A stretch of 64,000 bases of DNA from Amphibacillus xylanus NBRC 15112 (GCF_000307165.1 NC_018704.1:248001-312000); one strand, 5' to 3'. Positions 38,355 through 47,382 are shown, numbered from the stretch's first letter. Numbers and translations are program-made. The notes: a model not told the origin generated them from the sequence alone.

Positions 38355-39005
38355 GTGAAAAAGTTTAGCCTATTGATTTTGTTAATGTGCTTAACAATTG
38401 GTGTACTTAGTGGTTGTATGTCTGACCAGACAATTAAATCCGGAGAAGAGGATAATAATTTAGAAGAAGTTGAACAAAATCATGAAGAATTATCAAAATT
38501 AGCAGCAGAAAATGAAGAATTACAAAGACAAATCGAGTCATATGAAATGGAAGCAGAAAATATACAGCAATACATAATATCTTATCAATCGCAAATTGAC
38601 GAAATGTTTAATCTTCTAAACGAAGATCAGAAATTAGCATTAGCACAAGCTTATTGGCAGTACGAGTTAACAGTGAATGAAACGAATATACCTGATGATG
38701 GTGTAATTGAAATCGAAAATCAAGAAGTTGTGATCTCACTATCTCAACATCAATCTGAAGATACTTACCTACCTTATGAACTTATTGAGCTTGGTCGTTT
38801 AAGTGGTGAGTATTTCCATGAGCATATTTTACAAGTCAAGCCAGAACAAGATGAAGAGACATGGCGAGATGGGACAATTGTAACTGCTTATGAACTTATC
38901 TTCACAGATCTCGCTTCAGGATCAGAGGTTGAAATCACAATTACCGATGAACTAAAAGAGCGGTTAGGATTGCAGACAGATCTACTAATCATTCGAATAA
39001 AATAA
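38355..39005 (+). CDS. Lipoprotein with coiled coil, unknown function
   Basis: 216 aa from the GTG at 38355, GGAGTGG 7 nt upstream. An upstream in-frame TTG (38340) lacks a site. The signal ends in lipobox LSGC. Residues about 30-85 form a predicted coiled coil rich in E, Q and L. The C-terminal half (about 95-216) is a mixed alpha/beta domain I do not recognise. It is 89 bp upstream of the sensor kinase gene, which has its own promoter; a link to that system is only positional. Confidence 0.6.
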   Translation: MKKFSLLILLMCLTIGVLSGCMSDQTIKSGEEDNNLEEVEQNHEELSKLAAENEELQRQIESYEMEAENIQQYIISYQSQIDEMFNLLNEDQKLALAQAYWQYELTVNETNIPDDGVIEIENQEVVISLSQHQSEDTYLPYELIELGRLSGEYFHEHILQVKPEQDEETWRDGTIVTAYELIFTDLASGSEVEITITDELKERLGLQTDLLIIRIK

Positions 39006-39053
39006 GCACCCCACTGACCAATTCATAAACCTGACAAATCAGAAGGCATTTTA

Positions 39054-39062
39054 TGCTAGAAT
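39054..39062 (+). promoter_or_regulatory. Extended -10 promoter of the kinase/regulator pair
   Basis: TGCTAGAAT is an extended -10 (TGnTAGAAT) 32 bp before the kinase ATG. A -35-like CTGACA at 39031 is 20 bp away, longer than optimal. Confidence 0.45.
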
Positions 39063-39094
39063 AAAATTAATTAAGTAATGAAGGATTGATTAGT

Positions 39095-40225
39095 ATGCCA
39101 ACATTCTGGTTTGAATTATTATATCTGTTAGTTGCATGGGGATTAGCTGCATATTCAAAGAGCGCCACGGCAGGTCTTGATCCAAAGACGATTATGTTAA
39201 GTGCGCTCTTTTTTACGGTTTATTTTTGTTTACCGTTAATGAAAAAAAGAATCAAACTATTTCAATTGGCACTAGTATTGTTAGCTATAACTGCTTTTTA
39301 TACGTATAGTACCATTAGTTTCAACGGGGTTGTCTTGTTAATAATTTTAATGGTTAGTAAGCAGGCGATTGATCACTTACAAGGCTTTAGACTTTATGTT
39401 CAGCTTTTTATTCAATTTATACTTATCATGCTTCCGTATCTACTAAGATTAGATTATTTACTGATCAGCTATACAATGCTGTTACTTCTGTTAGTTGGCT
39501 TTTTACTCTATATTTGGCAACGAACCAATTTATCCTATCACCAATTAAATCATGCCTATATTGAACTTGAAGCGGACTATAGGAAGCTTAAGCGACATAC
39601 AGTTATTCAAGAGAGAGTCGTTCGTCAAGATGAACGTAATCAGGTTGCTCGTGATCTTCATGATTCCGTAGGCCATAGACTAACTGCTTTACTTATGCAG
39701 CTTGAAGTTGCTCGGATTCAAGTGACAGATAAAGAATTTCGCAATAAATTCGATCAATTAAAGGCATTAGCACAAATGAGTTTAGATGAGACAAGAGAAG
39801 CATTAAAAACATTAAAGAGTGAGCAAACAACTGGTCTAACAGCTGTGATACAATTAATTCGAAAACTAGAAGCGGAAAGTCATTTGCGTGTGTCATTTCA
39901 TGTTCAATCAGGAGCGTTGTCAGTACCATTAACAAATGCTCAGTCAGTTGCACTTTATCGATCAGTGCAAGAAGGTTTAACCAATATGATGCGTCATAGC
40001 CAGGTTAGGCAAGCTAGTGTTGAATTTCAATTGATCGGTGATCGATTTTTTCGCTTCCAAATTAGTCATCCGTTAAAAACCAAGGTGGAAATACAGGAGG
40101 GCTTTGGCCTTAAATCAATGAGAGAACGCTTGGAGCAATTGGCTGGTTCATTGAAAATCAATCAAGTAGAAGGAGAGTTTCGTTTAATTGGGACTTTTCC
40201 CATTGAGGGAGGGGAGCGTGAATGA
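39095..40225 (+). CDS. Sensor histidine kinase, NarL-partner type (LnrJ/YfiJ-like)
   Basis: 376 aa from the ATG at 39095 with AAGGA 9 nt upstream. Residues 1-140 hold about five or six membrane segments with almost no outer domain, the intramembrane-sensing layout. Phospho-acceptor H189 in ARDLHDSVGHRLT (HisKA_3) and a C-terminal ATPase domain with GFGLKSMRERLEQLAG. It overlaps the regulator gene. With the downstream ABC genes the order is that of Bacillus subtilis lnrJKLMN. Confidence 0.87.
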   Translation: MPTFWFELLYLLVAWGLAAYSKSATAGLDPKTIMLSALFFTVYFCLPLMKKRIKLFQLALVLLAITAFYTYSTISFNGVVLLIILMVSKQAIDHLQGFRLYVQLFIQFILIMLPYLLRLDYLLISYTMLLLLLVGFLLYIWQRTNLSYHQLNHAYIELEADYRKLKRHTVIQERVVRQDERNQVARDLHDSVGHRLTALLMQLEVARIQVTDKEFRNKFDQLKALAQMSLDETREALKTLKSEQTTGLTAVIQLIRKLEAESHLRVSFHVQSGALSVPLTNAQSVALYRSVQEGLTNMMRHSQVRQASVEFQLIGDRFFRFQISHPLKTKVEIQEGFGLKSMRERLEQLAGSLKINQVEGEFRLIGTFPIEGGERE

Positions 40226-40854
40226 TGTCAATCTTATTAGTAGAAGATCAAGTGCTTGTTAGACAAGGCTTAAAAATGATGATCGAAACAGATCCAGAGC
40301 TTAAAGTAACTGGGGAGGCAAGTAACGGTAAGGAAGCCATTGAACTTTGCTATAAAAATCATTTTGATCTGGTGATATTAGATATTCGTATGCCTGAAAT
40401 GACTGGATTAGAGGCATTAAGAGAAATTAGACGCAATTGGCCAGAGGTAAAAACATTAATTTTAACAACATTCAATGATGAAGATTATGCTTTAGAGGCT
40501 CTTAAATATGGTGCGAATGGATACATGTTAAAAAATGCAGATGCAAAAGAACTTATTCGAACGATTCGCAGTTGCTTAAAAGGTGGTTTAGCGCTTGAGG
40601 ATCAAGTAGCTGCAAAAGTTGTCCCAGCCTTAATAGAAAAAGAACAAAAGCAAGTCATCGATCCGACATTAACGAAGCGTGAACTTGATATAATCATAGG
40701 AGTGGGACGTGGATTAAGCAATAAGGAAATTTCAGAGCAACTCTTTTTGTCGGTTGGTACGGTGAAAAATCATATTTCTGTCATATTAGATAAATTAGAG
40801 CTGCGAGATCGGACGCAACTTGCCATTTATGCATTACGCCATCATATTGTCTAA
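40222..40854 (+). CDS. Response regulator, NarL/LuxR family (LnrK/YfiK-like)
   Basis: 210 aa. Starts at ATG 40222 or the next ATG at 40225; GGGAGGGGAG precedes both. Receiver domain with phospho-acceptor D54 in VILDIRMPEM and a C-terminal LuxR helix-turn-helix (LTKRELDIIIGVGRGLSNKE, then LFLSVGTVKNHISVILDKL in part). It overlaps the kinase stop by 4 bp. It probably activates the ABC genes behind it when a membrane-active compound is sensed. Confidence 0.92.
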   Translation: MMSILLVEDQVLVRQGLKMMIETDPELKVTGEASNGKEAIELCYKNHFDLVILDIRMPEMTGLEALREIRRNWPEVKTLILTTFNDEDYALEALKYGANGYMLKNADAKELIRTIRSCLKGGLALEDQVAAKVVPALIEKEQKQVIDPTLTKRELDIIIGVGRGLSNKEISEQLFLSVGTVKNHISVILDKLELRDRTQLAIYALRHHIV

Positions 40855-40896
40855 TTAATGACTGAGGTCATGGTTAATAAAAAAATTAGTGACTGG

Positions 40897-40922
40897 AGAT
40901 AGTGGGTACACTATCTTTTTTT
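40897..40922 (+). terminator. Terminator between regulator and ABC genes
   Basis: An 8-bp perfect stem (40897-40904 with 40909-40916), 4-nt loop and a T7 run. The ABC genes therefore probably have a promoter in the 41 bp after it or depend on read-through. Confidence 0.85.
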
Positions 40923-40963
40923 GTATAGAATTAAATTAGGAAAATAAGAAAGCGGGTGTTTCC

Positions 40964-41896
40964 ATGTTACAAGTTAATAATTTACACAAGAAATTCAAAA
41001 CGATTACGGCAGTTAATGGTATTAATTTATATCTTGAAGAAGGAGAATCAGTTGGTTTACTTGGTCCAAACGGTGCGGGTAAATCAACTGCGATTTCAAT
41101 GATTTCTACATTACTTACACCTACAAGCGGTGATGTGCTTTTTAAAGGGCAAGATGTTTTAAAGCAACCAGATGTGCTTCGGCCAGTGCTTGGCGTTGTA
41201 CCACAAGAAATCGCATTATACGAAGAATTAACCGCTTATGAAAATATGCTTTTTTTCGGTAAGACTTACGGTTTATCAGGTAAGAAATTAAAGCGTAAGA
41301 TTGACGAAGTGTTGGAGTTAGTCGGATTAACAGAGCGGAAAAAAGAACGGATCAAAAACTATTCAGGAGGTATGAAGCGTAGAATTAATATTGCTGTTTC
41401 TCTTATGCACGAACCAGAGGTTTTAATTATGGATGAACCAACTGTAGGGATAGATCCACAATCAAGAAGTTATATTTTAGAGATGGTTCGTGAGCTAAAT
41501 CGTAATAAAGGTATGAGCATTTTATACACAAGTCATTATATGGAGGAAGTTGAGAAGCTTTGTGATCGAGTTTATATTATGGACCATGGTCAAATTATTG
41601 CATCAGGGACTAAAGAAGAGCTCAAAAGTATTTTATCTAGTGAGGATACAATTTTAATTGAAGTTCAGCAAAAGTCGGATCAACTTATTAATCACTTAAA
41701 TGAACATGCTTTAATTCAACAAGTTGCAGAGGTAGATCAAGGCTATAAAGTAATTGTTGGAAAAGGTGCAGATGTATTTGCTGATATTTTTGAAATCGCT
41801 AATAAGTGTCAAGTTAAAGTAAGGGGCGTTCATATTCAAACGCCAACATTGGAAGATGTATTCTTGCATCTAACTGGAAGAAAATTAAGAGATTAG
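40964..41896 (+). CDS. ABC exporter ATP-binding protein (LnrL/YfiL-like)
   Basis: 310 aa. Walker A GPNGAGKST at about 36-44, signature YSGGMKRR, Walker B VLIMDEPTVGID and the switch His in YTSHYMEE are all present. The C-terminal extension (about 220-310) is typical of drug-resistance ATPases of the DrrA/CcmA group. It lies 12 bp before the first permease gene and energises that pair. Confidence 0.92.
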   Translation: MLQVNNLHKKFKTITAVNGINLYLEEGESVGLLGPNGAGKSTAISMISTLLTPTSGDVLFKGQDVLKQPDVLRPVLGVVPQEIALYEELTAYENMLFFGKTYGLSGKKLKRKIDEVLELVGLTERKKERIKNYSGGMKRRINIAVSLMHEPEVLIMDEPTVGIDPQSRSYILEMVRELNRNKGMSILYTSHYMEEVEKLCDRVYIMDHGQIIASGTKEELKSILSSEDTILIEVQQKSDQLINHLNEHALIQQVAEVDQGYKVIVGKGADVFADIFEIANKCQVKVRGVHIQTPTLEDVFLHLTGRKLRD

Positions 41897-41908
41897 GGGG
41901 CTGAACGG

Positions 41909-43183
41909 ATGTGGAATTTAATTAAGAAAGACTTTCTAACGATTTCTCGTGACCGTTCAGAGATTCTTATATTACTTGCTATGCCGATGATTTTAATTGC
42001 TATCTTAGGATTTGCACTAGGGAGTATTATCTTCGGTACGACGGAAATGGATCCAATTCCAGTTGCATTAGTTATCGAAAATGATATCGATCAGGATATT
42101 GAGCAATTACAAGAAGATCTATTAGTCGCAGGCTTGCCGGAGCAAGTGATTGGTCAAATGCTAGAGAGTAGTGCAACAATTGATCCATTTGTAAGTCTAC
42201 AAGCTGTCCTTCAATCACCAGAGCTAGAAGTAGTAATTGATTTACAGGAAGATTACAGTCAGGAAGAGGCGGAAGCAGCTTTAGCTAATGATGAAGTCTC
42301 GGCAATCATTACAATTCCTGAGCAATTATCTTATCAAACTCTAAAAGCTTTTTATCTTGGTGAAGAATCAAATGCAAATATTGAAGTATTAGTTCAAGAT
42401 CATGAGCAAATTCAAGCAAGAATTGTAGAAGGAATCATGGCTAGTTTTTCTGAACATTACAATTTGGAATTATCAATTGCCTTAACAACAGAGAATGAGG
42501 CAGTAGAGACAACTGTTACTGAAGAAAACTTTGGTAAGATCGTTCATTTCTCAACTGAAGAGCCTGTATCATCGTTTCAGTATTACACATTTGGTATGGC
42601 TGTGATGTTTGCTTTATATGTCGCTTCGACAATATCAAGTAATGCTTTTAAAGAAAAAGAAAGTTATGTCTTTGCACGATTAATGATGACTGGAGAGAGA
42701 CCACTTCGATATTTACTAAGTAAAGCTGTTTCAGCTACGATATTAACACTCGTACAATTAACGTTTCTATTTAGTGTGTCAACACTATGTTTCAACATAT
42801 TTTCAAATAAGAGTTTAGAATTTTGGCTGACGCTTATTTCAATCACATTTGTTTATGCACTTGTAGTTGGTGCATTAGCTACCCTTTTAACATCAATTGC
42901 GATTCAATTTAACAATGATGCAATTTCTGGATTTTTTGCAGGTGGTGCTGTTGTGATTTTTTCCTTCCTTGGTGGAAGTATGACGCCAGTTGAGCAAATG
43001 TCTCCAATTATGCGTGAGATTGGGAATTGGACTCCTAATGGTGCGGTGATGACAGCTTATCTCCAATTAATGCAGGGCTTTAGTATAAATGAGTTTTTAC
43101 CTATGCTTTATAGGGTAATGGGTATGGCTGTAGTGTTTACCTGTATAGCTGTTGCAATTTTCCCGAAAAGGAGGTTAATGTAA
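41909..43183 (+). CDS. ABC-2 type permease subunit 1 (LnrM-like)
   Basis: 424 aa, ATG with TAGGGGG upstream. One N-terminal membrane helix (about 20-45), a large extracellular domain (about 48-225) and five C-terminal helices, the ABC-2 membrane layout. The external part is rich in D and E. Its stop shares one base with the next start. It is probably part of an exporter for an antibiotic or amphipathic compound. Confidence 0.88.
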   Translation: MWNLIKKDFLTISRDRSEILILLAMPMILIAILGFALGSIIFGTTEMDPIPVALVIENDIDQDIEQLQEDLLVAGLPEQVIGQMLESSATIDPFVSLQAVLQSPELEVVIDLQEDYSQEEAEAALANDEVSAIITIPEQLSYQTLKAFYLGEESNANIEVLVQDHEQIQARIVEGIMASFSEHYNLELSIALTTENEAVETTVTEENFGKIVHFSTEEPVSSFQYYTFGMAVMFALYVASTISSNAFKEKESYVFARLMMTGERPLRYLLSKAVSATILTLVQLTFLFSVSTLCFNIFSNKSLEFWLTLISITFVYALVVGALATLLTSIAIQFNNDAISGFFAGGAVVIFSFLGGSMTPVEQMSPIMREIGNWTPNGAVMTAYLQLMQGFSINEFLPMLYRVMGMAVVFTCIAVAIFPKRRLM

Positions 43184-44259
43184 TGTGGTCTGTCTTTAAT
43201 TTACAATGGTTACGATTAAAAAGAGAACCGATTCTAGCGTTATCATTTCTTACAATGACCATTTTATTTGTCTTCTTTATCGGTGGTACACAGGGTGAAC
43301 AAACGATTACTGTTAAAACATTCAGCGATCAATTATCAGAAGCGGAACTAGACCAATGGCTAGATCATTTAAACGATGTAGATGGCTATCACTTTGTCGC
43401 CAGTGATCGTAATACTGTAGAAAAACAATTACAAATGAGTCAAATAAGCTTCGCACTAGAGTTAAATCATCAAGACTATCAATATTTAGTGGGGCAGGAC
43501 TCACTTTTTATCAATTCAGTTAATCAACATGTTGAGCAAGTTTATCGAAAGCAATTAAGGATTAATGAAATTGCTAAAAACTTCCCTGATCAGTCACTAG
43601 AATTACAAAATTATCTTCAAATTAACTCAACGAGTTTAGCAAATTCGGTTTCGGATAGAGAAGAGGCAGGAGCTCATATTGTATCAGGTATGACTTTATA
43701 CTTCGCTCTTTATACTATTTTATTTGGCATGATGAATATAGCCGTCGAAAAGCGAACAGGGACATGGGATCGACTAATCATCACCCCATTAAAGAAAAGC
43801 CAAATTTATGTTGGTCAACTGCTACATTATTTCTTGCTAGGTGTCTTACAAATTGTAATTTGCTTTACTTTTTTCGACTACGTATTAAATTATCATTTTG
43901 GTGATCAGTATCTCTCAATTATCATAACAGTCATGGCATTTGTTTTTGCAGCAGTCGCACTTGGCATGCTGGTGATTAGTATAGTAAAATCTCCGCAACA
44001 GCTACAAGCAGTTATTCCGATTGTTTCAACGGCATTTGCTATGCTTGGAGGGTCATATTGGCCAATTGAATTAGTGACAAATAAATTTTTACTAGCTTTA
44101 TCTAAAATAACCCCAATCTATTATGGAACTAAAGCGTTAAAAGATGCGATGTTATATAACGCGGGATTAATTGATATTCTCCAACCGATATCAATCTTAT
44201 TACTAATGGGTGTCATATTTATGGGGGTTGGATTAAACTTAATGGAACGAAATAATTAA
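43183..44259 (+). CDS. ABC-2 type permease subunit 2 (LnrN-like)
   Basis: 358 aa, ATG overlapping the preceding stop by one base (TAATG) with AAAGGAGG upstream. Same layout as subunit 1: one N-terminal helix, an extracellular domain (about 40-165) and five helices, with YFALYTILFGMMNIAVEKR and MLGGSYWPIELV in the membrane part. The two subunits are expected to form a heterodimer. Confidence 0.88.
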   Translation: MWSVFNLQWLRLKREPILALSFLTMTILFVFFIGGTQGEQTITVKTFSDQLSEAELDQWLDHLNDVDGYHFVASDRNTVEKQLQMSQISFALELNHQDYQYLVGQDSLFINSVNQHVEQVYRKQLRINEIAKNFPDQSLELQNYLQINSTSLANSVSDREEAGAHIVSGMTLYFALYTILFGMMNIAVEKRTGTWDRLIITPLKKSQIYVGQLLHYFLLGVLQIVICFTFFDYVLNYHFGDQYLSIIITVMAFVFAAVALGMLVISIVKSPQQLQAVIPIVSTAFAMLGGSYWPIELVTNKFLLALSKITPIYYGTKALKDAMLYNAGLIDILQPISILLLMGVIFMGVGLNLMERNN

Positions 44260-44285
44260 GCGTGAAATTTTATCTAGTGTATAAG

Positions 44286-44336
44286 AGACCACTCGAATTG
44301 ACTACCTAAGGTGACAAATCGAATGGTCTTTTTTAT
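44286..44336 (+). terminator. Terminator after the ABC exporter genes
   Basis: AGACCA (44286-44291) pairs with TGGTCT (44324-44329), extended inwards by TCGA/TCGA after one mismatch; a T6 run follows. Confidence 0.7.
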
Positions 44337-44473
44337 ATTTGACAAACAGAGTAAAGTTTTATCGATAGCAAGATATCCTGTTTAAATGATCAATCTAAAG
44401 TAGCGACTATAAAAAAGTCATAAGTAATTGTATAATATAGATAGCGGATCATGATGAAATGAGGATTGTTAAA

Positions 44474-45367
44474 ATGTATCTTGGCTTCGATATTGGTGGA
44501 ACTTTTGTTAAATATGCATGGATGATGCGTTCTGGTGAAATTATTAAGCAAGGTAAATTTAAGACGCCTTACGAGACAGCTAATTCTTTAATTGAGAGAA
44601 TGATTGAGATTTATCAGCAGTCAACGGAGACGGTCAAAGGCATTGCAATTAGTTGTCCTGGGAAAATTGATATCGAAACAGGAGTTGTTTATTATGGCGG
44701 TGCTCTCACTTATTTACATAAAACAAATATGATCAAGCAGATAAGTGAGCGATGTGGCGTACCTGTTTCAATTGAAAATGATGGTAAATGTGCAGCCCTA
44801 GCAGAAAAGTGGCAGGGTAGTGTGAAAGATTATCAAAATAGTGTCATTTTAACTTTAGGCACAGGCGTTGGTGGTGGTATCATTATTAATGGTAATCTCC
44901 ATCGAGGGGCAAATCTTGAGGCGGGCGAACAAAGCTATGTGATGACAGGTTTTAATCATGAAACAAATAAGGCCGATTTTGTTACGCCTGGTTGTTCAGC
45001 ATCTGAAATGGTTAATGAAATTGCTAAGCTAAAAGGATTAGCAGAAAATGATGGTGTTGGGGTGTTCAAATATATTGATTCAGAAGACCCAGAGGCACTT
45101 GAGATTTTTAATCGTTTTTGTAAAAATGTAGCTGTTCAAATTTTAAACTTACAATATATTCTTGACCCTGAGATCTTTGCGTTAGGTGGCGGTATTAGTG
45201 TGCAGCCAGCTTTTCTCAAGGGTGTCAAGGAAGCGGTAGAAGTCATTAAACAAGCGAATCCACATCATGTTGCTTCGCCAAATATTGTAACTTGTCACTT
45301 CACTAGTGCAGCGAATTTATATGGAGCACTTTATCATTATCTAATTCAACATGAATCATATCAATAA
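44474..45367 (+). CDS. ROK-family sugar kinase lacking the zinc motif
   Basis: 297 aa from the ATG at 44474, with GAGGA 8 nt upstream (the ATG at 44459 lacks a site). N-terminal phosphate motif GFDIGGTFVKYA, then ISCPGKID, catalytic ENDGKCAAL and LTLGTGVGGGIIING. There is no N-terminal helix-turn-helix, so it is a kinase rather than a NagC/XylR repressor. The usual CxCGxxGCxE zinc motif is absent; only one Cys (TPGCSASEM) lies there. This resembles the zinc-less group that includes beta-glucoside kinases. Substrate unknown. Monocistronic. Confidence 0.8.
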   Translation: MYLGFDIGGTFVKYAWMMRSGEIIKQGKFKTPYETANSLIERMIEIYQQSTETVKGIAISCPGKIDIETGVVYYGGALTYLHKTNMIKQISERCGVPVSIENDGKCAALAEKWQGSVKDYQNSVILTLGTGVGGGIIINGNLHRGANLEAGEQSYVMTGFNHETNKADFVTPGCSASEMVNEIAKLKGLAENDGVGVFKYIDSEDPEALEIFNRFCKNVAVQILNLQYILDPEIFALGGGISVQPAFLKGVKEAVEVIKQANPHHVASPNIVTCHFTSAANLYGALYHYLIQHESYQ

Positions 45368-45376
45368 ATGATGATA

Positions 45377-45414
45377 ATAGAAGCGACTCAATGTAGAGAA
45401 GCTTCTATTTTTTC
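45377..45414 (+). terminator. Terminator after the ROK kinase gene
   Basis: TAGAAGC (45378-45384) pairs with GCTTCTA (45401-45407), then a T6 run. Confidence 0.65.
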
Positions 45415-45462
45415 TTGCATAGACGAACATTAAGTAATCTTAATCTACATAGAGGTGATGAC

Positions 45463-47025
45463 ATGTCATTTACAAATTTAGAAGAATTAATTTGTGAAGC
45501 AACAGAGGAGCAAACTACAATTGCGTCACTAATGATAAATTTAGAAGTAAAACAAACAGGTTTAACAGAGAAGCAAGTAGTTGAGAAGATGAAAGAGCAA
45601 TTTAAGATCATGAAAGATTCAGTCAGGAAAGGAACTCTTGAGTCCGTTCAATCTCGTACAGGCTTAACTGGTGGGGATGGTCATCGTTTATTTGAGTATG
45701 CTAATAAACATCAGTCATTTGTTGAATCAGGAACCCTACTTACAGCGGCAAATGCTTTAGCTGTATCAGAGGTAAATGCGGCTATGGGGCGAATTGTTGC
45801 TACTCCTACGGCTGGATCAGCGGGTATATTACCAGCTGTAATGGTCCAAGCATTGGATAGTGGCAGATTTACTTATGATCAAATTATCCATTCAATGTTT
45901 ACAGCGTCAGCGCTAGGATTAGTTATTGCCAATAAAGCCTCTATCTCAGGTGCAGCAGGTGGATGCCAAGCTGAAATTGGCTCTGCAACAGCGATGGCCG
46001 CAGGTGCACTTGTTGAACTGGCAGGTGGTACGCCTACTCAAGTCGGTCATGCAGTCGGAATTGCACTAAAAAATTCGTTAGGTTTAGTTTGTGACCCTGT
46101 CGCAGGGTTAGTAGAAATACCTTGTATTTATCGAAATGGATTACATGCAATTACAGCTCAAGCAGCTGCTGATATGGCTTTAGCTGGAGTTAGAAGTATT
46201 ATACCACCAGATGAAGTCATTCAAGTGATGCATGAGGTCGGACAGGAAATGCCCGAATCCTTACGAGAAACAGGAATCGGTGGACTTGCAGGTACGCCAA
46301 CAGGCCAAAAACTTAAAGAGAAGGTACTGGGACAATCATCAAAAGAAAATGGTCCCGCAAAATATAATAGTGCCTATGATATTGTCGGGCCAATAATGGT
46401 CGGTCCATCGAGCTCACATACAGCAGGTGCTGTTCGAATTGGTAATATTGCTTATCAGCTATTAAATGAAAAACCTAAGACAGTAACATTTACTTTAATG
46501 GGTTCATTTGCAAAAACATATCAAGGTCATGGGACAGACTTAGCACTATTAGCTGGTGTCCTTGGCTTAACAACTATGGACGACCAGATTCCAGAAGCAA
46601 AGGCAGTAGCCAAACAAAATGGCTTATCATATTCTTTTACGACAAGAGTATTAGGTAGTTATCACCCAAATACAGTTTTAATCGAGTTAGCAGGAGAGTC
46701 ACGTAAGGTTAAGCTAATAGCAAGTTCAATTGGTGGTGGAAAAGTTGAAGTGCAAGAGCTAGACAATTATCCACTTAAATTCAGTGGCGAACAGCCAACT
46801 CTAGTACTTAGACATCAGGATAGTCGCGGTGTAATTGCTGAACTATCAAGCTTTCTGTATGAGAAGGGTTTTAATATTGCAAGGTTACTTAACGAACGGT
46901 CAAGTATAGGAGGATCAGCGATTACAATTTGTGAAGTAGATTATTTAGTTGATGATTCTTTGTTAACAGAGCTAAAAGCTGCACTTCCGATAATTGATGA
47001 ATTATTGTTAATAAAAACAGACTAA
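45463..47025 (+). CDS. L-serine dehydratase, single chain with alpha domain first and beta domain second
   Basis: 520 aa from the ATG at 45463 with a strong GAGGTGATG. It deaminates L-serine to pyruvate and ammonia using an oxygen-sensitive 4Fe-4S cluster. Residues 1-290 match the SdaAA alpha subunit, with candidate cluster cysteines C168 (GGCQAEIG), C210 (LVCDPVAG) and C221 (IPCIYRN). About 305-445 match the SdaAB beta subunit (MVGPSSSHTAGAVRIG), followed by an ACT domain (about 448-520). Bacillus subtilis has two separate genes, and Escherichia coli SdaA is fused in the opposite order (beta-alpha). No frameshift is seen. Confidence 0.92.
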   Translation: MSFTNLEELICEATEEQTTIASLMINLEVKQTGLTEKQVVEKMKEQFKIMKDSVRKGTLESVQSRTGLTGGDGHRLFEYANKHQSFVESGTLLTAANALAVSEVNAAMGRIVATPTAGSAGILPAVMVQALDSGRFTYDQIIHSMFTASALGLVIANKASISGAAGGCQAEIGSATAMAAGALVELAGGTPTQVGHAVGIALKNSLGLVCDPVAGLVEIPCIYRNGLHAITAQAAADMALAGVRSIIPPDEVIQVMHEVGQEMPESLRETGIGGLAGTPTGQKLKEKVLGQSSKENGPAKYNSAYDIVGPIMVGPSSSHTAGAVRIGNIAYQLLNEKPKTVTFTLMGSFAKTYQGHGTDLALLAGVLGLTTMDDQIPEAKAVAKQNGLSYSFTTRVLGSYHPNTVLIELAGESRKVKLIASSIGGGKVEVQELDNYPLKFSGEQPTLVLRHQDSRGVIAELSSFLYEKGFNIARLLNERSSIGGSAITICEVDYLVDDSLLTELKAALPIIDELLLIKTD

Positions 47026-47320
47026 TCTCATGCTATTCCACCAATCTGTGGATAACTAAACTTTACATCCTGTGGATAATGTGAATAATACGGTGGATAA
47101 CTATAAAACGTGGGTTAATAATGTGGGTAAGTATGTTAATAAATCATATGAAGACAAAATTTTGTTACAGCAGCCTGTGAATGAATAAAATATGAATTGA
47201 TCATGTGGATAGAATTGTGATTAGATCTTGGTAAGATAAAACGAGATAGTTCTGTCGGTAAGCATTAATCCCAATAAATCAGTAAACAGTGCTAATTGTA
47301 TTTAAATGATTGTAACAAAG

Positions 47321-47354
47321 AACAAGGAATCCAGTATGAACTGAATTCCTTGTT
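47321..47354. terminator. Terminator-like hairpin between serine dehydratase and pepT
   Basis: AACAAGGAAT (47321-47330) pairs with ATTCCTTGTT (47345-47354); T-rich sequence follows on both strands but the runs are broken. Confidence 0.6.
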
Positions 47355-47359
47355 TGTTT

Positions 47360-47382
47360 TAGCTGAGTTTTGTCCCGGCTTA
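47360..47382 (-). repeat. Small element 3' of pepT, copy 2
   Basis: Core GCTGAGTTTTGTCCCGGC (47362-47379) is 16/18 identical to the copy at 9312-9329. It begins two bases after the pepT stop on the minus strand and precedes the hairpin at 47321-47354. Its own stem is imperfect. Confidence 0.55.

Noticed and set aside
39693-39953. Minus-strand open frame inside the sensor kinase gene
   Set aside because: Shadow frame; Leu-rich composition comes from the kinase helices on the other strand.
44474-45367. XylR repressor identity for the ROK protein
   Set aside because: It begins directly with the ATP-binding motif and has no N-terminal DNA-binding domain.
45405-45611. Minus-strand open frame over the serine dehydratase start
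   Set aside because: Antisense to a well-supported gene; no signals of its own.
45463-47025. Frameshift or assembly join producing the fused serine dehydratase
   Set aside because: The frame is continuous, and the alpha-beta linker near residues 290-305 reads as normal coding sequence without a leftover ribosome site or stop.
47047-47212. Chromosomal origin (oriC) as the reason for the DnaA boxes
   Set aside because: No dnaA, dnaN, rpmH or recF is near, and I see no clear AT-rich unwinding element beside the boxes. A non-origin cluster is the better reading.
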